This document shows, one piece after another, positions 6,288 to 15,904 of a DNA stretch of 64,000 nt. Location: NCBI GenBank assembly GCA_040382935.1, contig JBEIEP010000008.1, forward strand, positions 1 through 64,000, read 5' to 3'. The notes below the pieces were generated by a model that searched no databases, had not been told where the DNA came from, and saw nothing but the letters and a program-made list of their open reading frames with translations. Numbering within the stretch: position 1 is the first letter of the stretch; each line of letters begins with the position of its first letter. Both the position numbers and the translations under genes were made by a program. The stretch comes from JALQUL01 sp040382935. GTDB lineage: Bacteria; Pseudomonadota; Gammaproteobacteria; Burkholderiales; Burkholderiaceae_C.

Positions 6288-9200
6288 ATGACCGATAGCG
6301 TATCAAACCCCTTCTTTGACCACCCGATTCTCAACTCCCCATACAACTGCCCACAGCGGCACTGGGAGCTTGACCCCGACGGCCAGCCCACCCAGCAAAT
6401 ACTCGGCACCCGTAGGCGTGCCGAGTTCATAACCCCTATTCCAAAGCCCAAGAAACGCAAAAAGGCAGCAGCCGATCAGCAAGTGATGGTGTTCGACGAA
6501 GGCAGGAAGCTGTCCACTGCGGAACAGCAGTACGACCCCACCTCCATCATCAATCAGGTACGCCAAGCCGTAGACACATGGCGCAACCTGCCCAATTCCA
6601 ATCAGTGGCAGGTGACGCCCGAGACCGCGCGGTTGTTGCAGCATTGGCGGCACCACAACTTCAGCGGCGTGCGCCCCTTCTTCTGCCAGGTCGAAGCTGC
6701 CGAAACCGCTATTTGGCTCACCGAGGTTGCCCCACAAAACAAAAGCGGCAAGGTGTTGCTTGACCATTTGATCAGCGCCAATGCCAACGCAAACCCTGGC
6801 TTAATGCGTTTGGCCTTAAAGCTGGCCACTGGCGCAGGCAAAACCACCGTCATGGCCATGCTGATCGCCTGGCAGACCATCAACGCGGTGCGCCGCCCCA
6901 CCAGCAAAAACTTCACACGTGGCTTTTTGATCTGCGCGCCGGGTCTCACCATCAAAGACCGCCTGCGGGTCTTGCAGCCCAACGACCCCAACAGCTATTA
7001 CAAAGACCGTGAATTGCTGCCCAGCGACATGTTGGACGACATGAGCCGTGCCAAGATTGTCATTACCAACTACCACGCCTTCAAGATGCGCGAGCGCATC
7101 GAACTTTCCAAGGGTGGTCGCCAGTTGCTGCAAGGCCGCACAGGCGACGCACCGCTGACACAAGAAACCGAAGGTCAGATGCTCCAGCGCGTCATGCCTG
7201 ACCTGATGGGTATGAAGAACATCATGGTCATCAACGACGAGGCCCATCACTGTTACCGTGAAAAGCCAAGGCCTGACGATGACGAAGACCTTAAGGGCGA
7301 CGAGAAGAAGGAAGCCGATAAGAACAACGAGGCCGCCCGCTTGTGGATTTCGGGCCTTGAAGCCGTCAATCGCAAGTTAGGTGTTACCCGCGTCATGGAC
7401 TTGTCTGCCACGCCCTTCTTCTTGAGCGGCTCTGGCTACCCGGAGGGCACCTTGTTCCCCTGGACCATGAGCGACTTTTCGCTGATGGATGCCATCGAAT
7501 GTGGCATTGTCAAACTGCCCCGAGTTCCAGTGGCCGAGAATATCCCCGGTGAAGAAATGCCGGTGTTCCGCAACCTGTGGGAGCACATCCGCAAAGACAT
7601 GCCTAAAAAGGGCCGTGGTACGGGTGGTGAACTGGACCCACTCAAGTTGCCTCTGCGCCTGCAAACCGCCCTTTTGGCACTGTACGGCCATTACGAGAAG
7701 ACCTACAAGCTGTGGGAAGAACATGGCATCAAGGTGCCACCGTGCTTCATCGTCGTTTGCCAGAACACCGCCATTTCCAAACTGGTGTATGACTTTATAT
7801 CTGGCTTTCACCGCAAAAACGACAACGACACCACCACGCTTGAAAACGGTCGCCTGGCACTGTTCCGCAACTTTGACGACACCACGGGCAACCCCCTGCC
7901 ACGCCCTAACACCTTGTTAATTGACAGCGAACAATTAGAGGCAGGGGATGCGCTAGACGACAACTTCCGTGGCATGGCTGCGGACGAAATCGAACGTTTC
8001 CGCCGCGAGATTGTGGAGCGCAGCGGTGATGCACGCTCTGGCGACAACATTACCGATCAGGAATTGCTGCGCGAGGTGATGAACACCGTGGGCAAAGCCG
8101 GTCAACTCGGTGGCGGCATCCGCTGTGTGGTGTCGGTTTCCATGCTGACTGAAGGTTGGGATGCCAACACTGTTACCCATGTACTGGGCATTCGGGCTTT
8201 TGGCACCCAATTGCTGTGCGAGCAAGTCATTGGCCGCGCTTTGCGCCGCCAGTCTTACGAAATGAATGAAGAAGGACTGTTCAACGTCGAGTACGCAGAT
8301 GTGTTTGGCATCCCCTTCAACTTCACCGCCAAACCTGTGGTAGGGCCACCCCAGCCGCCGCGCGAGACCGTGCAAGTCAAGGCCGTGCGCCCCGACCGGG
8401 ACGCGTTGGAAATTATCTTTCCCCGCGTTGAAGGGTACAGGGTTGAGTTACCACAAGAACGCCTCAGCGCCAGTTTCAATGACGAATCCATCTTGACCCT
8501 CAGCCCGGCTCTAGTTGGGCCGTCCATCACCAGCAACTTTGGCATCATTGGCGAAGGTGCCGACATGAGCATCAAACACTTGGGAGAAGTGCGCCCCTCC
8601 ACGGTGCTGTTTCACCTTACCCAGCGTTTGCTGTACACAAAATGGCGTGATCCGGGTGAAGCACCAAAGCTTCATTTGTTTGGGCAACTTAAGCGCATCG
8701 TCAAGGAATGGCTGGATGCGGTGGATGAATCGGGCAACCGCAAATACCTAATATGCAAGGGCAACACCTTTCTGGCGCAGTTGATGTACCAAGAGTTGGC
8801 CGATATGGCCTGCAACAAAATCACTGCTGCCATCACCCGCCAGTTTCTGGGTGAGCGCCCCATAAAGGCCCTACTCGACGCCTACAACCCCACCGGCAGC
8901 ACCGCGCACGTACGCTTTAACACCAGCAAAACCGACCGTTGGCACACAAGTTCAAAGCACTGTCACCTCAATTGGGTTATTCTGGATAGCGACTGGGAGG
9001 CCGAGTTTTGCCGCGTGGCAGAATCCCATCCCAAGGTGCTGTCTTACGTCAAAAACCACAACCTGGGCCTAGAAGTGCCCTACCGCTTTGGCTCCACCAT
9101 GCGCAAATACCTGCCCGACTTTGTGGTACTGGTGGATGATGGCCACGGCCCGGCCGACCCGCTGCATCTGGTGGTTGAGATCAAAGGCTACCGGGGCGAG

Positions 9201-9377
9201 GATGCAATAGAGAAAAAATCCACCATGGACACCTATTGGGTGCCCGGCGTCAATCATCTGGGCACCTATGGCCGCTGGGCCTTTGCCGAGTTCACCGAGG
9301 TCTATCAAATCGAATCCGACTTCAAAGCCAAGGTGGATGCCGAGTTCAACAAACTGATTGAGGGTGTCGCCGCATGA
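6288..9377 (+). CDS. Restriction helicase-nuclease subunit (BPTD_3080-like, Res type)
   Basis: This is a large superfamily 2 helicase with a C-terminal nuclease, resembling the Res subunit of type III systems and the family named after BPTD_3080. With the start at ATG 6288, Walker A (ATGAGKTT) is at about residue 180, the DEAH box (NDEAHH) at about 317, the SAT motif (DLSATPF) at about 372, and the arginine-finger motif (QVIGRALRR) at about 650. Near the end, PDFVV and EIKG (about 944-967) form a PD-(D/E)xK nuclease core. A longer frame from 6102 exists but lacks family support. The gene overlaps a tiny ORF6N gene by ATGA and is followed by the methyltransferase. It looks complete at about 1030 residues. 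Confidence 0.85.
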   Translation: MTDSVSNPFFDHPILNSPYNCPQRHWELDPDGQPTQQILGTRRRAEFITPIPKPKKRKKAAADQQVMVFDEGRKLSTAEQQYDPTSIINQVRQAVDTWRNLPNSNQWQVTPETARLLQHWRHHNFSGVRPFFCQVEAAETAIWLTEVAPQNKSGKVLLDHLISANANANPGLMRLALKLATGAGKTTVMAMLIAWQTINAVRRPTSKNFTRGFLICAPGLTIKDRLRVLQPNDPNSYYKDRELLPSDMLDDMSRAKIVITNYHAFKMRERIELSKGGRQLLQGRTGDAPLTQETEGQMLQRVMPDLMGMKNIMVINDEAHHCYREKPRPDDDEDLKGDEKKEADKNNEAARLWISGLEAVNRKLGVTRVMDLSATPFFLSGSGYPEGTLFPWTMSDFSLMDAIECGIVKLPRVPVAENIPGEEMPVFRNLWEHIRKDMPKKGRGTGGELDPLKLPLRLQTALLALYGHYEKTYKLWEEHGIKVPPCFIVVCQNTAISKLVYDFISGFHRKNDNDTTTLENGRLALFRNFDDTTGNPLPRPNTLLIDSEQLEAGDALDDNFRGMAADEIERFRREIVERSGDARSGDNITDQELLREVMNTVGKAGQLGGGIRCVVSVSMLTEGWDANTVTHVLGIRAFGTQLLCEQVIGRALRRQSYEMNEEGLFNVEYADVFGIPFNFTAKPVVGPPQPPRETVQVKAVRPDRDALEIIFPRVEGYRVELPQERLSASFNDESILTLSPALVGPSITSNFGIIGEGADMSIKHLGEVRPSTVLFHLTQRLLYTKWRDPGEAPKLHLFGQLKRIVKEWLDAVDESGNRKYLICKGNTFLAQLMYQELADMACNKITAAITRQFLGERPIKALLDAYNPTGSTAHVRFNTSKTDRWHTSSKHCHLNWVILDSDWEAEFCRVAESHPKVLSYVKNHNLGLEVPYRFGSTMRKYLPDFVVLVDDGHGPADPLHLVVEIKGYRGEDAIEKKSTMDTYWVPGVNHLGTYGRWAFAEFTEVYQIESDFKAKVDAEFNKLIEGVAA

Positions 9378-9553
9378 CACAAATCATCCCTAAACCTGAG
9401 AGTCTGGCGCAGCTTGTCTTGAAATGCCAAATTGGCATCTCAAGTTCACCAACCGCCGCATCCAAGCAGTTTTTGCAGGTCTTTGACGCCATCAAACAAC
9501 TCATCACTGAAGACAAAATGCGCAAAGCCAAGCCGCCCATCGGGTTTCTTTGA
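9374..9553 (+). pseudogene. ORF6N-type protein with internal in-frame deletion (59 residues)
   Basis: The ATG overlaps the stop of the nuclease gene. The frame starts MTQIIPKPESLAQLV, then jumps to LKCQIGISSS and ends QVFDAIKQLITEDK...PPIGFL. The second copy at 13946 keeps the missing middle part (FIVRGEKVFLDADLTMLYGV, the core of the ORF6N DNA-binding domain). Thus about 55 residues have been deleted in frame here, and the DNA-binding domain is gone. The C-terminal tail is the one expected for the family. ORF6N proteins are phage-type regulators; here the remnant sits between the two restriction genes. Confidence 0.7.
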
Positions 9554-9592
9554 GCCGCATTGCCCCAGTCACACCGTATTCTGAGGACCACC

Positions 9593-12373
9593 ATGGCCAC
9601 CAAAATAGCAACCAAACACGTCGAAACCCTCACCCACGACGAGGCCAAGCGCAAGAACATTCCGTCAGTAGAGCAACAATCCATTGCCTCACAGGAGCAA
9701 ATTGCACCTAAGCAAATCCGCTACCCACGCAATACCGACCTAGACCCGCAACTGGTTTGGCGCGGTAAGGACGAGCAGGACTGGAGCGACTTGGTCGTTA
9801 ACGCACCACCCATTTACATTCAGGAAAAAGTTCACCCCAAGGTACTGATTGACGACCTACTGCGCACCACCAAAGAACGAGAGTACGAGGCGGGGCAAAC
9901 CACCGCTGATTTGTTCTCTGACTTCAACGGCATCCCCAAAGGGGCCGACAAAACCGAGTTTTACCAGCACGACCAAAACTGGACCAACCGCATGATCCTG
10001 GGCGACAGCCTGCAAGTCATGGCATCCTTGGCCGAGCGCGAGGGCCTGCGCGGCAAGGTGCAGTGCATCTACTTTGACCCACCCTACGGCATCAAGTTCA
10101 ACAGTAATTTTCAGTGGAGCACGACCAGCAGGGATGTGAAAGACGGAAAGTCCGACCACATTACCCGCGAGCCTGAGCAGGTCAAGGCGTTTCGAGATAC
10201 CTGGCGCGATGGCATCCATTCCTACCTCACGTATTTGCGGGATCGGCTGACTGTGGCGCGTGACTTATTGACGGAATCGGGGTCGATTTTTGTACAAATC
10301 GGAGATGAGAACGTTCACCGGGTAAGGGCATTAATGGATGAAGTGTTTGGGGAAGACAACTCACTATGCCTCATTCCATTTCGCAAGAAACTTATGCCGC
10401 TCGGTGCTAGGACGATGGAGACCATGAACGACTACATCATTTGGTATGCTAAATCGTCAAAGGCGGCAAAGTATCGGCAGCTTTATAAAGGGACGATACC
10501 TCGGGTGGAATCAAGATGGACAAGCGTCGAACTGGTGGATAGAACAAGGCGCAATTTGAATAAGGCAGAGCGTGAGGACCTCGGGGCATTACCTGCCGGG
10601 GCACGCCCGTATCGCATGGTTAGTCAATCCGCGCCGAGTTATGCCGAGAGCGGCGTATACGAATATGAAATGCTGGGTCGCTTATTCAATCCAAAGAGCG
10701 GGCAGTCTTGGGTCACATCTAAGGAGAAGATGGACAGGCTAAATTTCGCTGACCGATTGGAGGTTGAGGAATCGCTCCCTGGATACTTGATGTACCACGA
10801 TGATTTTCCTTTCGCGAAGATAACTTCACCTTGGATGGATACTGCACCAGCTCAAAAACTCCAGTACGTAGTTCAAACTAACGAGGCCGTCGTCCAACGT
10901 TGCATTCTGATGGCCACAGACCCTGGCGACCTCGTACTGGACCCCACCTGCGGCAGCGGCACCACCGCCACCGTCGCTGAGCAATGGGGCCGTCGCTGGA
11001 TCACCATTGACACTTCGCGGGTAGCACTCGCTCTGGCCCGCGCCCGAATCATGGGCGCACGTTATCCGTTCTACCTGCTGGCCGACTCGCGTGAAGGCCA
11101 GATCAAGGAGGCCGAAGTCACCCGCACAGCACCCAGCACCCAACCGGTGCAAGGCAACATCCGCCACGGTTTTGTGTATGAGCGAGTGCCGCACATCACC
11201 TTGAAGTCCATCGCCAACAATGCCGAAATCGACGTGATTTGGGACAAGTGGCAGGCCACTCTGGAGCCGCTCCGTGATTCGCTCAACACAGCGCTCAAGA
11301 CCAACTGGCAAGAATGGGAGATTCCCCGTGAGGTAGATGCCAAATGGCCAGCAGCAACTGGCAAATTGCACGCCGACTGGTGGCAGGCTCGCATTGCACG
11401 GCAAAAGGAAATTGATGCCTCTATTGCTGCCAAAGCCGAATTTGAGTACCTGTACGACAAACCGTATGACAACAAAAAGGCCGTGCGCGTGGCTGGCCCC
11501 TTCACCGTGGAGTCGCTCAGCCCGCACCGCATGTTGGGTGTAGACGAAAACGACGAACTGATCGACACCGTGAACGAACCACAGGCCGAATACCGTGTCC
11601 GCCAGTCGTTCCCGCAGATGATTCTGGACAACCTCAAAACGGCTGGCGTGCAGCAAGCCCACAAGGCCGACCGCATCACTTTCACATCACTCACCCCTTG
11701 GCCGGGTGAAGGAGCCGTGTGTGCCGAAGGCCGTTACTTGGAGGGCGACGTTGAGAAACGCGCTGGTATCTTCATAGGCCCAGAGTTCGGCACCGTGCAG
11801 CGCAGCGACCTGGTCGAAGCCGCACGAGAATGTGGTGACGCAGGTTTTGACGTGCTGATTGCCTGCGCCTTCAACTACGAAGCCCACGCCACAGAATTCA
11901 GCAAGCTGGGCCGTATCCCAGTGCTCAAGGCCCGCATGAACGCCGACCTGCATATGGCCGAAGACCTCAAGAACACCGGCAAGGGCAACCTGTTCGTGAT
12001 CTTTGGTGAGCCTGACATTACCTTGCTGCCCCAGTCCAATGGCCAGATGTGCATCAAGGTCAACGGTGTGGATGTGTTCAAGCCACAGACCGGTGAAGTG
12101 GTCAGTGACGGTGCCGACGGCATAGCCTGCTGGTTTATCGACACCGACTACAACGAAGAGAGCTTCTTTGTGCGGCACGCCTACTTCCTGGGGGCCAATG
12201 ACCCGTACAGCGCCCTCAAAACCACGCTCAAGGCAGAGATAGACAAGGAAGCCTGGGACACGCTGAACAGTGACACGTCACGTCCATTCGATAAGCCAAA
12301 GTCGGGGCGTGTGGCGGTGAAAGTTATCAATCACCTGGGGGATGAGGTGATGAAGGTTTTCAGGGTGGGATAA
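9593..12373 (+). CDS. Site-specific DNA methyltransferase (Mod type, N6-adenine or N4-cytosine)
   Basis: The start is ATG 9593 (MATKIATKHVETLTHDEAK), conserved in the collapsed copy at 14272. The catalytic motif DPPY is at residues 162-165 (YFDPPYGIKFN). The SAM-binding motif DPTCGSGTTA is at about 449, so the order is that of beta-class amino-methyltransferases such as type III Mod. The region between them carries the target-recognition part. The roughly 930-residue length, with a long C-terminal extension, is typical of the partner of the BPTD_3080-like nuclease. Together with the upstream gene it should form a working restriction-modification pair. Codons are intact through the TAA at 12371. 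Confidence 0.88.
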   Translation: MATKIATKHVETLTHDEAKRKNIPSVEQQSIASQEQIAPKQIRYPRNTDLDPQLVWRGKDEQDWSDLVVNAPPIYIQEKVHPKVLIDDLLRTTKEREYEAGQTTADLFSDFNGIPKGADKTEFYQHDQNWTNRMILGDSLQVMASLAEREGLRGKVQCIYFDPPYGIKFNSNFQWSTTSRDVKDGKSDHITREPEQVKAFRDTWRDGIHSYLTYLRDRLTVARDLLTESGSIFVQIGDENVHRVRALMDEVFGEDNSLCLIPFRKKLMPLGARTMETMNDYIIWYAKSSKAAKYRQLYKGTIPRVESRWTSVELVDRTRRNLNKAEREDLGALPAGARPYRMVSQSAPSYAESGVYEYEMLGRLFNPKSGQSWVTSKEKMDRLNFADRLEVEESLPGYLMYHDDFPFAKITSPWMDTAPAQKLQYVVQTNEAVVQRCILMATDPGDLVLDPTCGSGTTATVAEQWGRRWITIDTSRVALALARARIMGARYPFYLLADSREGQIKEAEVTRTAPSTQPVQGNIRHGFVYERVPHITLKSIANNAEIDVIWDKWQATLEPLRDSLNTALKTNWQEWEIPREVDAKWPAATGKLHADWWQARIARQKEIDASIAAKAEFEYLYDKPYDNKKAVRVAGPFTVESLSPHRMLGVDENDELIDTVNEPQAEYRVRQSFPQMILDNLKTAGVQQAHKADRITFTSLTPWPGEGAVCAEGRYLEGDVEKRAGIFIGPEFGTVQRSDLVEAARECGDAGFDVLIACAFNYEAHATEFSKLGRIPVLKARMNADLHMAEDLKNTGKGNLFVIFGEPDITLLPQSNGQMCIKVNGVDVFKPQTGEVVSDGADGIACWFIDTDYNEESFFVRHAYFLGANDPYSALKTTLKAEIDKEAWDTLNSDTSRPFDKPKSGRVAVKVINHLGDEVMKVFRVG

Positions 12374-12468
12374 CGCCCCAGCCCTTAAGGGTGCCAACAA
12401 CGGCCAACATCACCTGGAGTATGGACTTCAGGCATGATCGCTTGATTAAGTCCCTAAACTGCTGCAAA

Positions 12469-12816
12469 TTAAAGGGGTAGCCACCCCAGTTTCTGGCCAG
12501 TGAGTTGCGGCGGAATCAGTTGGGTCTTGATCGCATCGGTATGGATGCGGTAATTGATCTTGGTCAGGTTATGGCGAATGTCCCACCCCAGTTGCTCGCG
12601 CTCGGCTTCTTTGAGGCGCTGGAATTCTTTGATGAGGTAAATTTTGAACTCGGCACTGATCCACATGCCGAACTCGAAAGCGATGTCCTGATGGGCGTAG
12701 GTGCCGCCGTAGCGCCCAGCCTTGGCGACGAGCCCAATGGCATTGGTCTGAGCCACCCATTCTTTGACGCTGAGCTTGTCGTTATTCAGCCCCGCCTGAT
12801 TTTTAATTATGGCGAA
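12469..12816 (-). pseudogene. KilA-N domain protein, N-terminally truncated
   Basis: The C-terminal half of a KilA-N DNA-binding protein is clear: NQAGLNNDKLSVKEWV, TNAIGLVAKAGRYGGTYAHQ, then DIAFEFGMWISAEF and INYRIHTDAIK. The beginning of the domain is missing. Upstream the frame runs into the methyltransferase fragment in another reading frame (around 12807-12816), so there is no natural start. KilA-N proteins are widespread in phages and are often found beside restriction genes. Confidence 0.75.
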
Positions 12817-13214
12817 TTCGCCATAACTGACAGTACATGCGTTACGGCACGGTACAGGTCTGCCGTCTCATCAATGTTGAGGTACTGGGCAAATACATCC
12901 AGCACGTTGGCGCGGCATTCGGCAATATTGTCGGCCAGCAGCTCTATGCCGTAGATGCACATCAACCCCAGCATGGCGTAATGCTGTCGCTCAAAATCAG
13001 ACTTGCCAAATTTGACTTCTACCGCCGCAAGTTTGCGTTTGAGTATTTGCACGATGAAGTTGCCACTGCCGCACGCGGGTTCAAGAAAGCGGGAGTCAAT
13101 GCGTTCTGTCTCTTCCTTCACCAGGTCCAGCATGGCCTCTACCATCCATGCGGGCGTAAACACCTCGCCGTGGTCGGCTACACGTTGCTTGGATTTGACG
13201 AGACTCATGGACAC
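12807..13214 (-). pseudogene. N-6 DNA methylase, N-terminal fragment
   Basis: The 135 residues start SLVKSKQRVADHGEVFTPAW and contain the SAM motif FLEPACGSGNF and MCIYGIELLADNIAECRANV, typical of the N-terminus of restriction-associated N6-adenine methylases of roughly 350-400 residues. The catalytic NPPY region is absent, because the frame breaks after HVLSVMANSP, where the KilA-N sequence begins. It is a fusion scar, not a working enzyme. Confidence 0.8.
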
Positions 13215-13276
13215 GCCAGCACGAAGTCGTCGAATTCTTTAGAGGTTTGTGCAAACATACTTTTATCTTACCCGTA

Positions 13277-13540
13277 TCAGTTGCTCGGGAGCTCATCACC
13301 CTCAGCGACAGGCGCATTTGATACCAAATTCATCAACCGATCAAAGTCGCTGCGATTGCCTTTGGCAGCCTCAAGGTTGAGATAGTCTAAAGTCATGACC
13401 TAGGCCATTTTCCCAGACACTGCGGCAATGAACTGATTCACAGAAATCTGGTCACGCTCGGTCAGTTCCCGCACTTTTTGATGGTCGGAATTGGGCAATC
13501 GAAGCCAATTAGCGCAAAAAGCCGATTGCCGCTTCTGCAT
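13277..13540 (-). pseudogene. Ribbon-helix-helix antitoxin-like gene with an in-frame amber stop
   Basis: Reading from ATG 13540, the frame encodes WLRLPNSDHQKVREL and ISVNQFIAAVSGKMA, typical of small ribbon-helix-helix antitoxins. A TAG at 13400-13402 then interrupts it. The same frame continues with VMTLDYLNLEAAKGNRSDF and ends PVAEGDELPSN, the usual C-terminal tail of that family (to 13277). It looks like one gene killed by a single stop. No toxin gene is adjacent. A second copy of its 3' end lies at 18322-18384. The first residues (MQKRQSAFCAN) do not look native. Confidence 0.6.
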
Positions 13541-13643
13541 GGGTGCCGGGTGGCAAATGCTTCGGTTTGGTCAACACCGTTTGCCACTCTACACCCAAAT
13601 TTTACGCATTCCATAGCCCAAAGCGACCGTATCCAGATGCCCT

Positions 13644-13739
13644 CTAAGCCAGAAATAAACAAAGACTTAGAAGCTTTCGCCGCTAAGTCTTCGTTTATTT
13701 GGTCGGTGTGAAAGGATTCGAACCTTCGACCCCTTGCAC
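13644..13739 (-). repeat. Island border repeat: 3' end of tRNA-Pro plus terminator (att-like)
   Basis: These 96 bp match 18385-18480 with only a few mismatches. They hold the last 40 nucleotides of the tRNA-Pro gene including CCA, and its terminator hairpin, in the same orientation as the complete tRNA. A duplicated tRNA 3' end is the classic trace of integrase-mediated insertion. Here the repeat borders a block of 4.6 kb. The collapsed res copy begins immediately after it. The interval 13541-13643 holds no gene I can support. Confidence 0.8.
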
Positions 13740-13949
13740 CTGGTGGTTGAGATCAAAGGCTTCCGGGGCGAGGATGCAATAGAGAAAAAATCTACCATGG
13801 ACACCTACTGGGTGCCTAGCGTCAATCATCTGGGCACCTATGGCCGTTGGGCCTTTGCCGAGTTCACCGAGGTCTATCCAATCGAATCCGACTTCAAAGC
13901 CAAAGTGGATGCCGAGTTCAACAAACTGATTGAGGGTGTCGCCGCATGA
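13740..13949 (+). pseudogene. 3' end of a second nuclease (Res) gene copy
   Basis: The last 70 codons of the helicase-nuclease gene (compare 9168-9377) are repeated here with few changes, including HLVVEIKGFRGEDAIEKKS and the stop that overlaps the next ATG. The break point coincides with the tRNA repeat border at 13739. It is a scar of a former second locus. Confidence 0.85.
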
Positions 13950-14263
13950 CACAAATCATCCCCAAGCCTGAGAGTCTGGCGCAACTTGTCTTCATTGTTC
14001 GTGGAGAGAAGGTCTTTCTGGATGCCGACTTGACCATGCTCTACGGCGTAGAAACCGGTGCCCTGAACCGTGCAGTCAAGCGCAATATCGAGCGGTTTCC
14101 TGCTGACTTTATGCTGCAACTGACTCCAGATGAATGGGAAGACTTGAAATGCCAAATTGGCATCTCAAGTTCACCTGCCGCCTCAACCAAGCTTAAAAAG
14201 GCCGAGGCTATTCGCCCATCGGGTTTCTTTGAGCCGCACTGCCCCAGTCATACCATATTCTGA
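13946..14263 (+). CDS. ORF6N domain protein, C-terminally altered
   Basis: This copy keeps the ORF6N core (IVRGEKVFLDADLTMLYGVE, LNRAVKRNIERFPADFM, LTPDEWEDLK), a DNA-binding module of phage antirepressor-like proteins. Compared with the family, the central and C-terminal parts are missing, and the end reads into a different frame (SGFFEPHCPSHTIF), so it is 105 residues long. The 9374 copy has lost the complementary part, so each carries what the other lacks. It may still bind DNA. Confidence 0.6.
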   Translation: MTQIIPKPESLAQLVFIVRGEKVFLDADLTMLYGVETGALNRAVKRNIERFPADFMLQLTPDEWEDLKCQIGISSSPAASTKLKKAEAIRPSGFFEPHCPSHTIF

Positions 14264-14271
14264 AGACCACC

Positions 14272-14492
14272 ATGGCCACCAAAATAACAACCGAACACGT
14301 CGAAACCCTCACCCACGACGAGGCCAAGCGCAAGAACATTCCGGCAGTAGAGCAACAATCCATCGCCTCACAGGAGCAAAATGCCCCTAAGCAAATCCGC
14401 TACCCACGCTGAACAGCGACACGTCACGTCCATTCGATAAGCCAAAGTCGGGGCGTGTGGCGGTGAAAGTTATCAATCACCTAGGGGATGAG
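14272..14492 (+). pseudogene. Collapsed methyltransferase gene (5' end joined to 3' end)
   Basis: Positions 14272-14409 match the first 45 codons of the methyltransferase at 9593. The sequence then jumps to a match with its last part (12258-12349). The join lies at CACGC, present at both original break points, so about 2.5 kb were deleted at a microhomology. The frame stops at once after IRYPR. The scar in turn cuts the hsdS gene at about 14492. Confidence 0.85.
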
Positions 14493-14853
14493 GGTTTATC
14501 CCTAGCTTGCAGCGCAGCCCAAGATACGCCGACGTAATCATTCCTTTGTCCCTTGCCAGACCGACGCGCAAACTCGTTTTGTCGTTTTGCAGGTCTGTGG
14601 TGCGAATGACGATGTCGCCGGGCTTAATGAGTTGGTAGGTGTCGAATGATTCAGGAACCAGCCCCGTCATCTTGACTTCTGACTTGACCACGATGCGCCC
14701 GTAACTCAGAGATAGGACTGTCTTTTCAGCAAGCCGTTTGTTTCGGTCTTTGTTCTCGTCAAAGCAGGTAAAGCCGGGACGCACATCCCAGTGTGCAGGA
14801 ATATCACCAACCCACTTCACGCCGCTGGGTTTGTAATTTTCGTGCTTCTGCAT
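14492..14853 (-). pseudogene. hsdS: Type I restriction specificity subunit HsdS, 5' fragment
   Basis: HsdS chooses the DNA target of type I enzymes. The start matches the family: YKPSGVKWVGDIPAHWDV, then LVPESFDTYQLIKPGDIVIR and ITSAYLGLRCKLGINP. After GINP the sequence runs into the methyltransferase scar and stops. Only about 120 residues, part of the first target-recognition domain, remain of the usual 400 or so. The ATG overlaps the stop of rhuM (TAATG), so they formed an operon. Confidence 0.85.
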
Positions 14854-15904
14854 TACGTGCTGCCTTTTTTCTTGTTGGCAGGCTTGCTGCGCTCCAGCAC
14901 CTTGACCTGCTTGATGGCCGCATCAAAGTGTTCCTCCACGGGACTCTTGGTATTGATGAGTGTTTGTCGGTACTTGTCGAATTCGATTTGAGCCTTTTGC
15001 ATTGCCTTGTCATGCGATACGGAGCCAGCGCCAGACAGAACTTCCCGCTCGGTCAGACGCAGGAACTCATCAAGCTTGTTGATCCAATCGGTCATGTACA
15101 TGGGTTTGCGGCCCAGTGCTTGTAGCTCAGCAAATTCCAAATAGAAGTTGACGATACGGTTCAACGGGTCAATCTCTTCATGGGCCAAGTAGTTCTTGGC
15201 AATCGTGGCATCGGCTTTCCGTGGCTTGCCCCCGCCGTCGGCATTCGCCCAAGAGGTCAGCCCCATGTTAGGTTTGCTGGCATCGGCACGTTTGAAGACG
15301 ATCTCTGCGGCGGTGTGGCCGTGTGCGGCCCAATGCATTTTGTTCTGGATAGTGGCAAAGAAAGCTTGCGAGGCTTCAGCGCTGGGGTCGTAGTCGATAC
15401 TGGTGGCGTAGATGTCCAGCACCTTGCGCCAGAACATCTTTTCGCTGGAGCGAATGCGCGGATGCGGGACAGCAGCTCGTCGAAATAGTTACCACTGTTG
15501 GCACGCTTGAGGCGTTCGTCATCCATGGCGAACCCTTTGATGATGTATTCGCGTAGGCGCTGGCTGGCCCAGATGCGAAATTGGGTTCCACGGTGCGACT
15601 TAACCCGATAGCCCACCGAGATGATTACATCCAGGTTGTAATACACCACTTGGTAGGTTTTGGCATCTGCGGCAGTTGTTGCAAAATTTGCAACAACTGA
15701 ATCCGGCACCAGTTCGCCCTCATCAAAGACATTTTTGATGTGGCGGGAGATCACCGACTTGTCCCGCTGGAACAACTCTGCCAACTGCGCCAATGACAGC
15801 CAGACGGTTTCGCCATTGAGGCGCACTTCCAGCCGGGCTTGCCCATCCTCGGTTGTATAGAGCAGGAACTCACCGTCCGAGGGTAAGGCGCTGATCTGGC
15901 TCAT
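14853..15904 (-). pseudogene. rhuM: RhuM family protein, one frameshift
   Basis: RhuM-like proteins are often encoded inside type I restriction operons; their role is not established. The N-terminal part (LYTTEDGQARLEVRLNGETV, WLSLAQLAELFQRDKSVISR, VIISVGYRVKSHRGTQFRIW) and the C-terminal part (EKMFWRKVLDIYATSIDYD and onward) are both well conserved but lie in different frames. One missing base near 15455-15458 explains the shift. The start at 15904 overlaps the hsdM stop by ATGA, and the end overlaps the hsdS start. Whether the shift is real or a sequencing error is open. Total length would be about 350 residues. Confidence 0.8.

Noticed and set aside
13541..13643. Integron attC site around the inverted repeat GTGGCAAA/TTTGCCAC
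   Set aside because: The core sites of attC are missing and no cassette structure or integron integrase is present.
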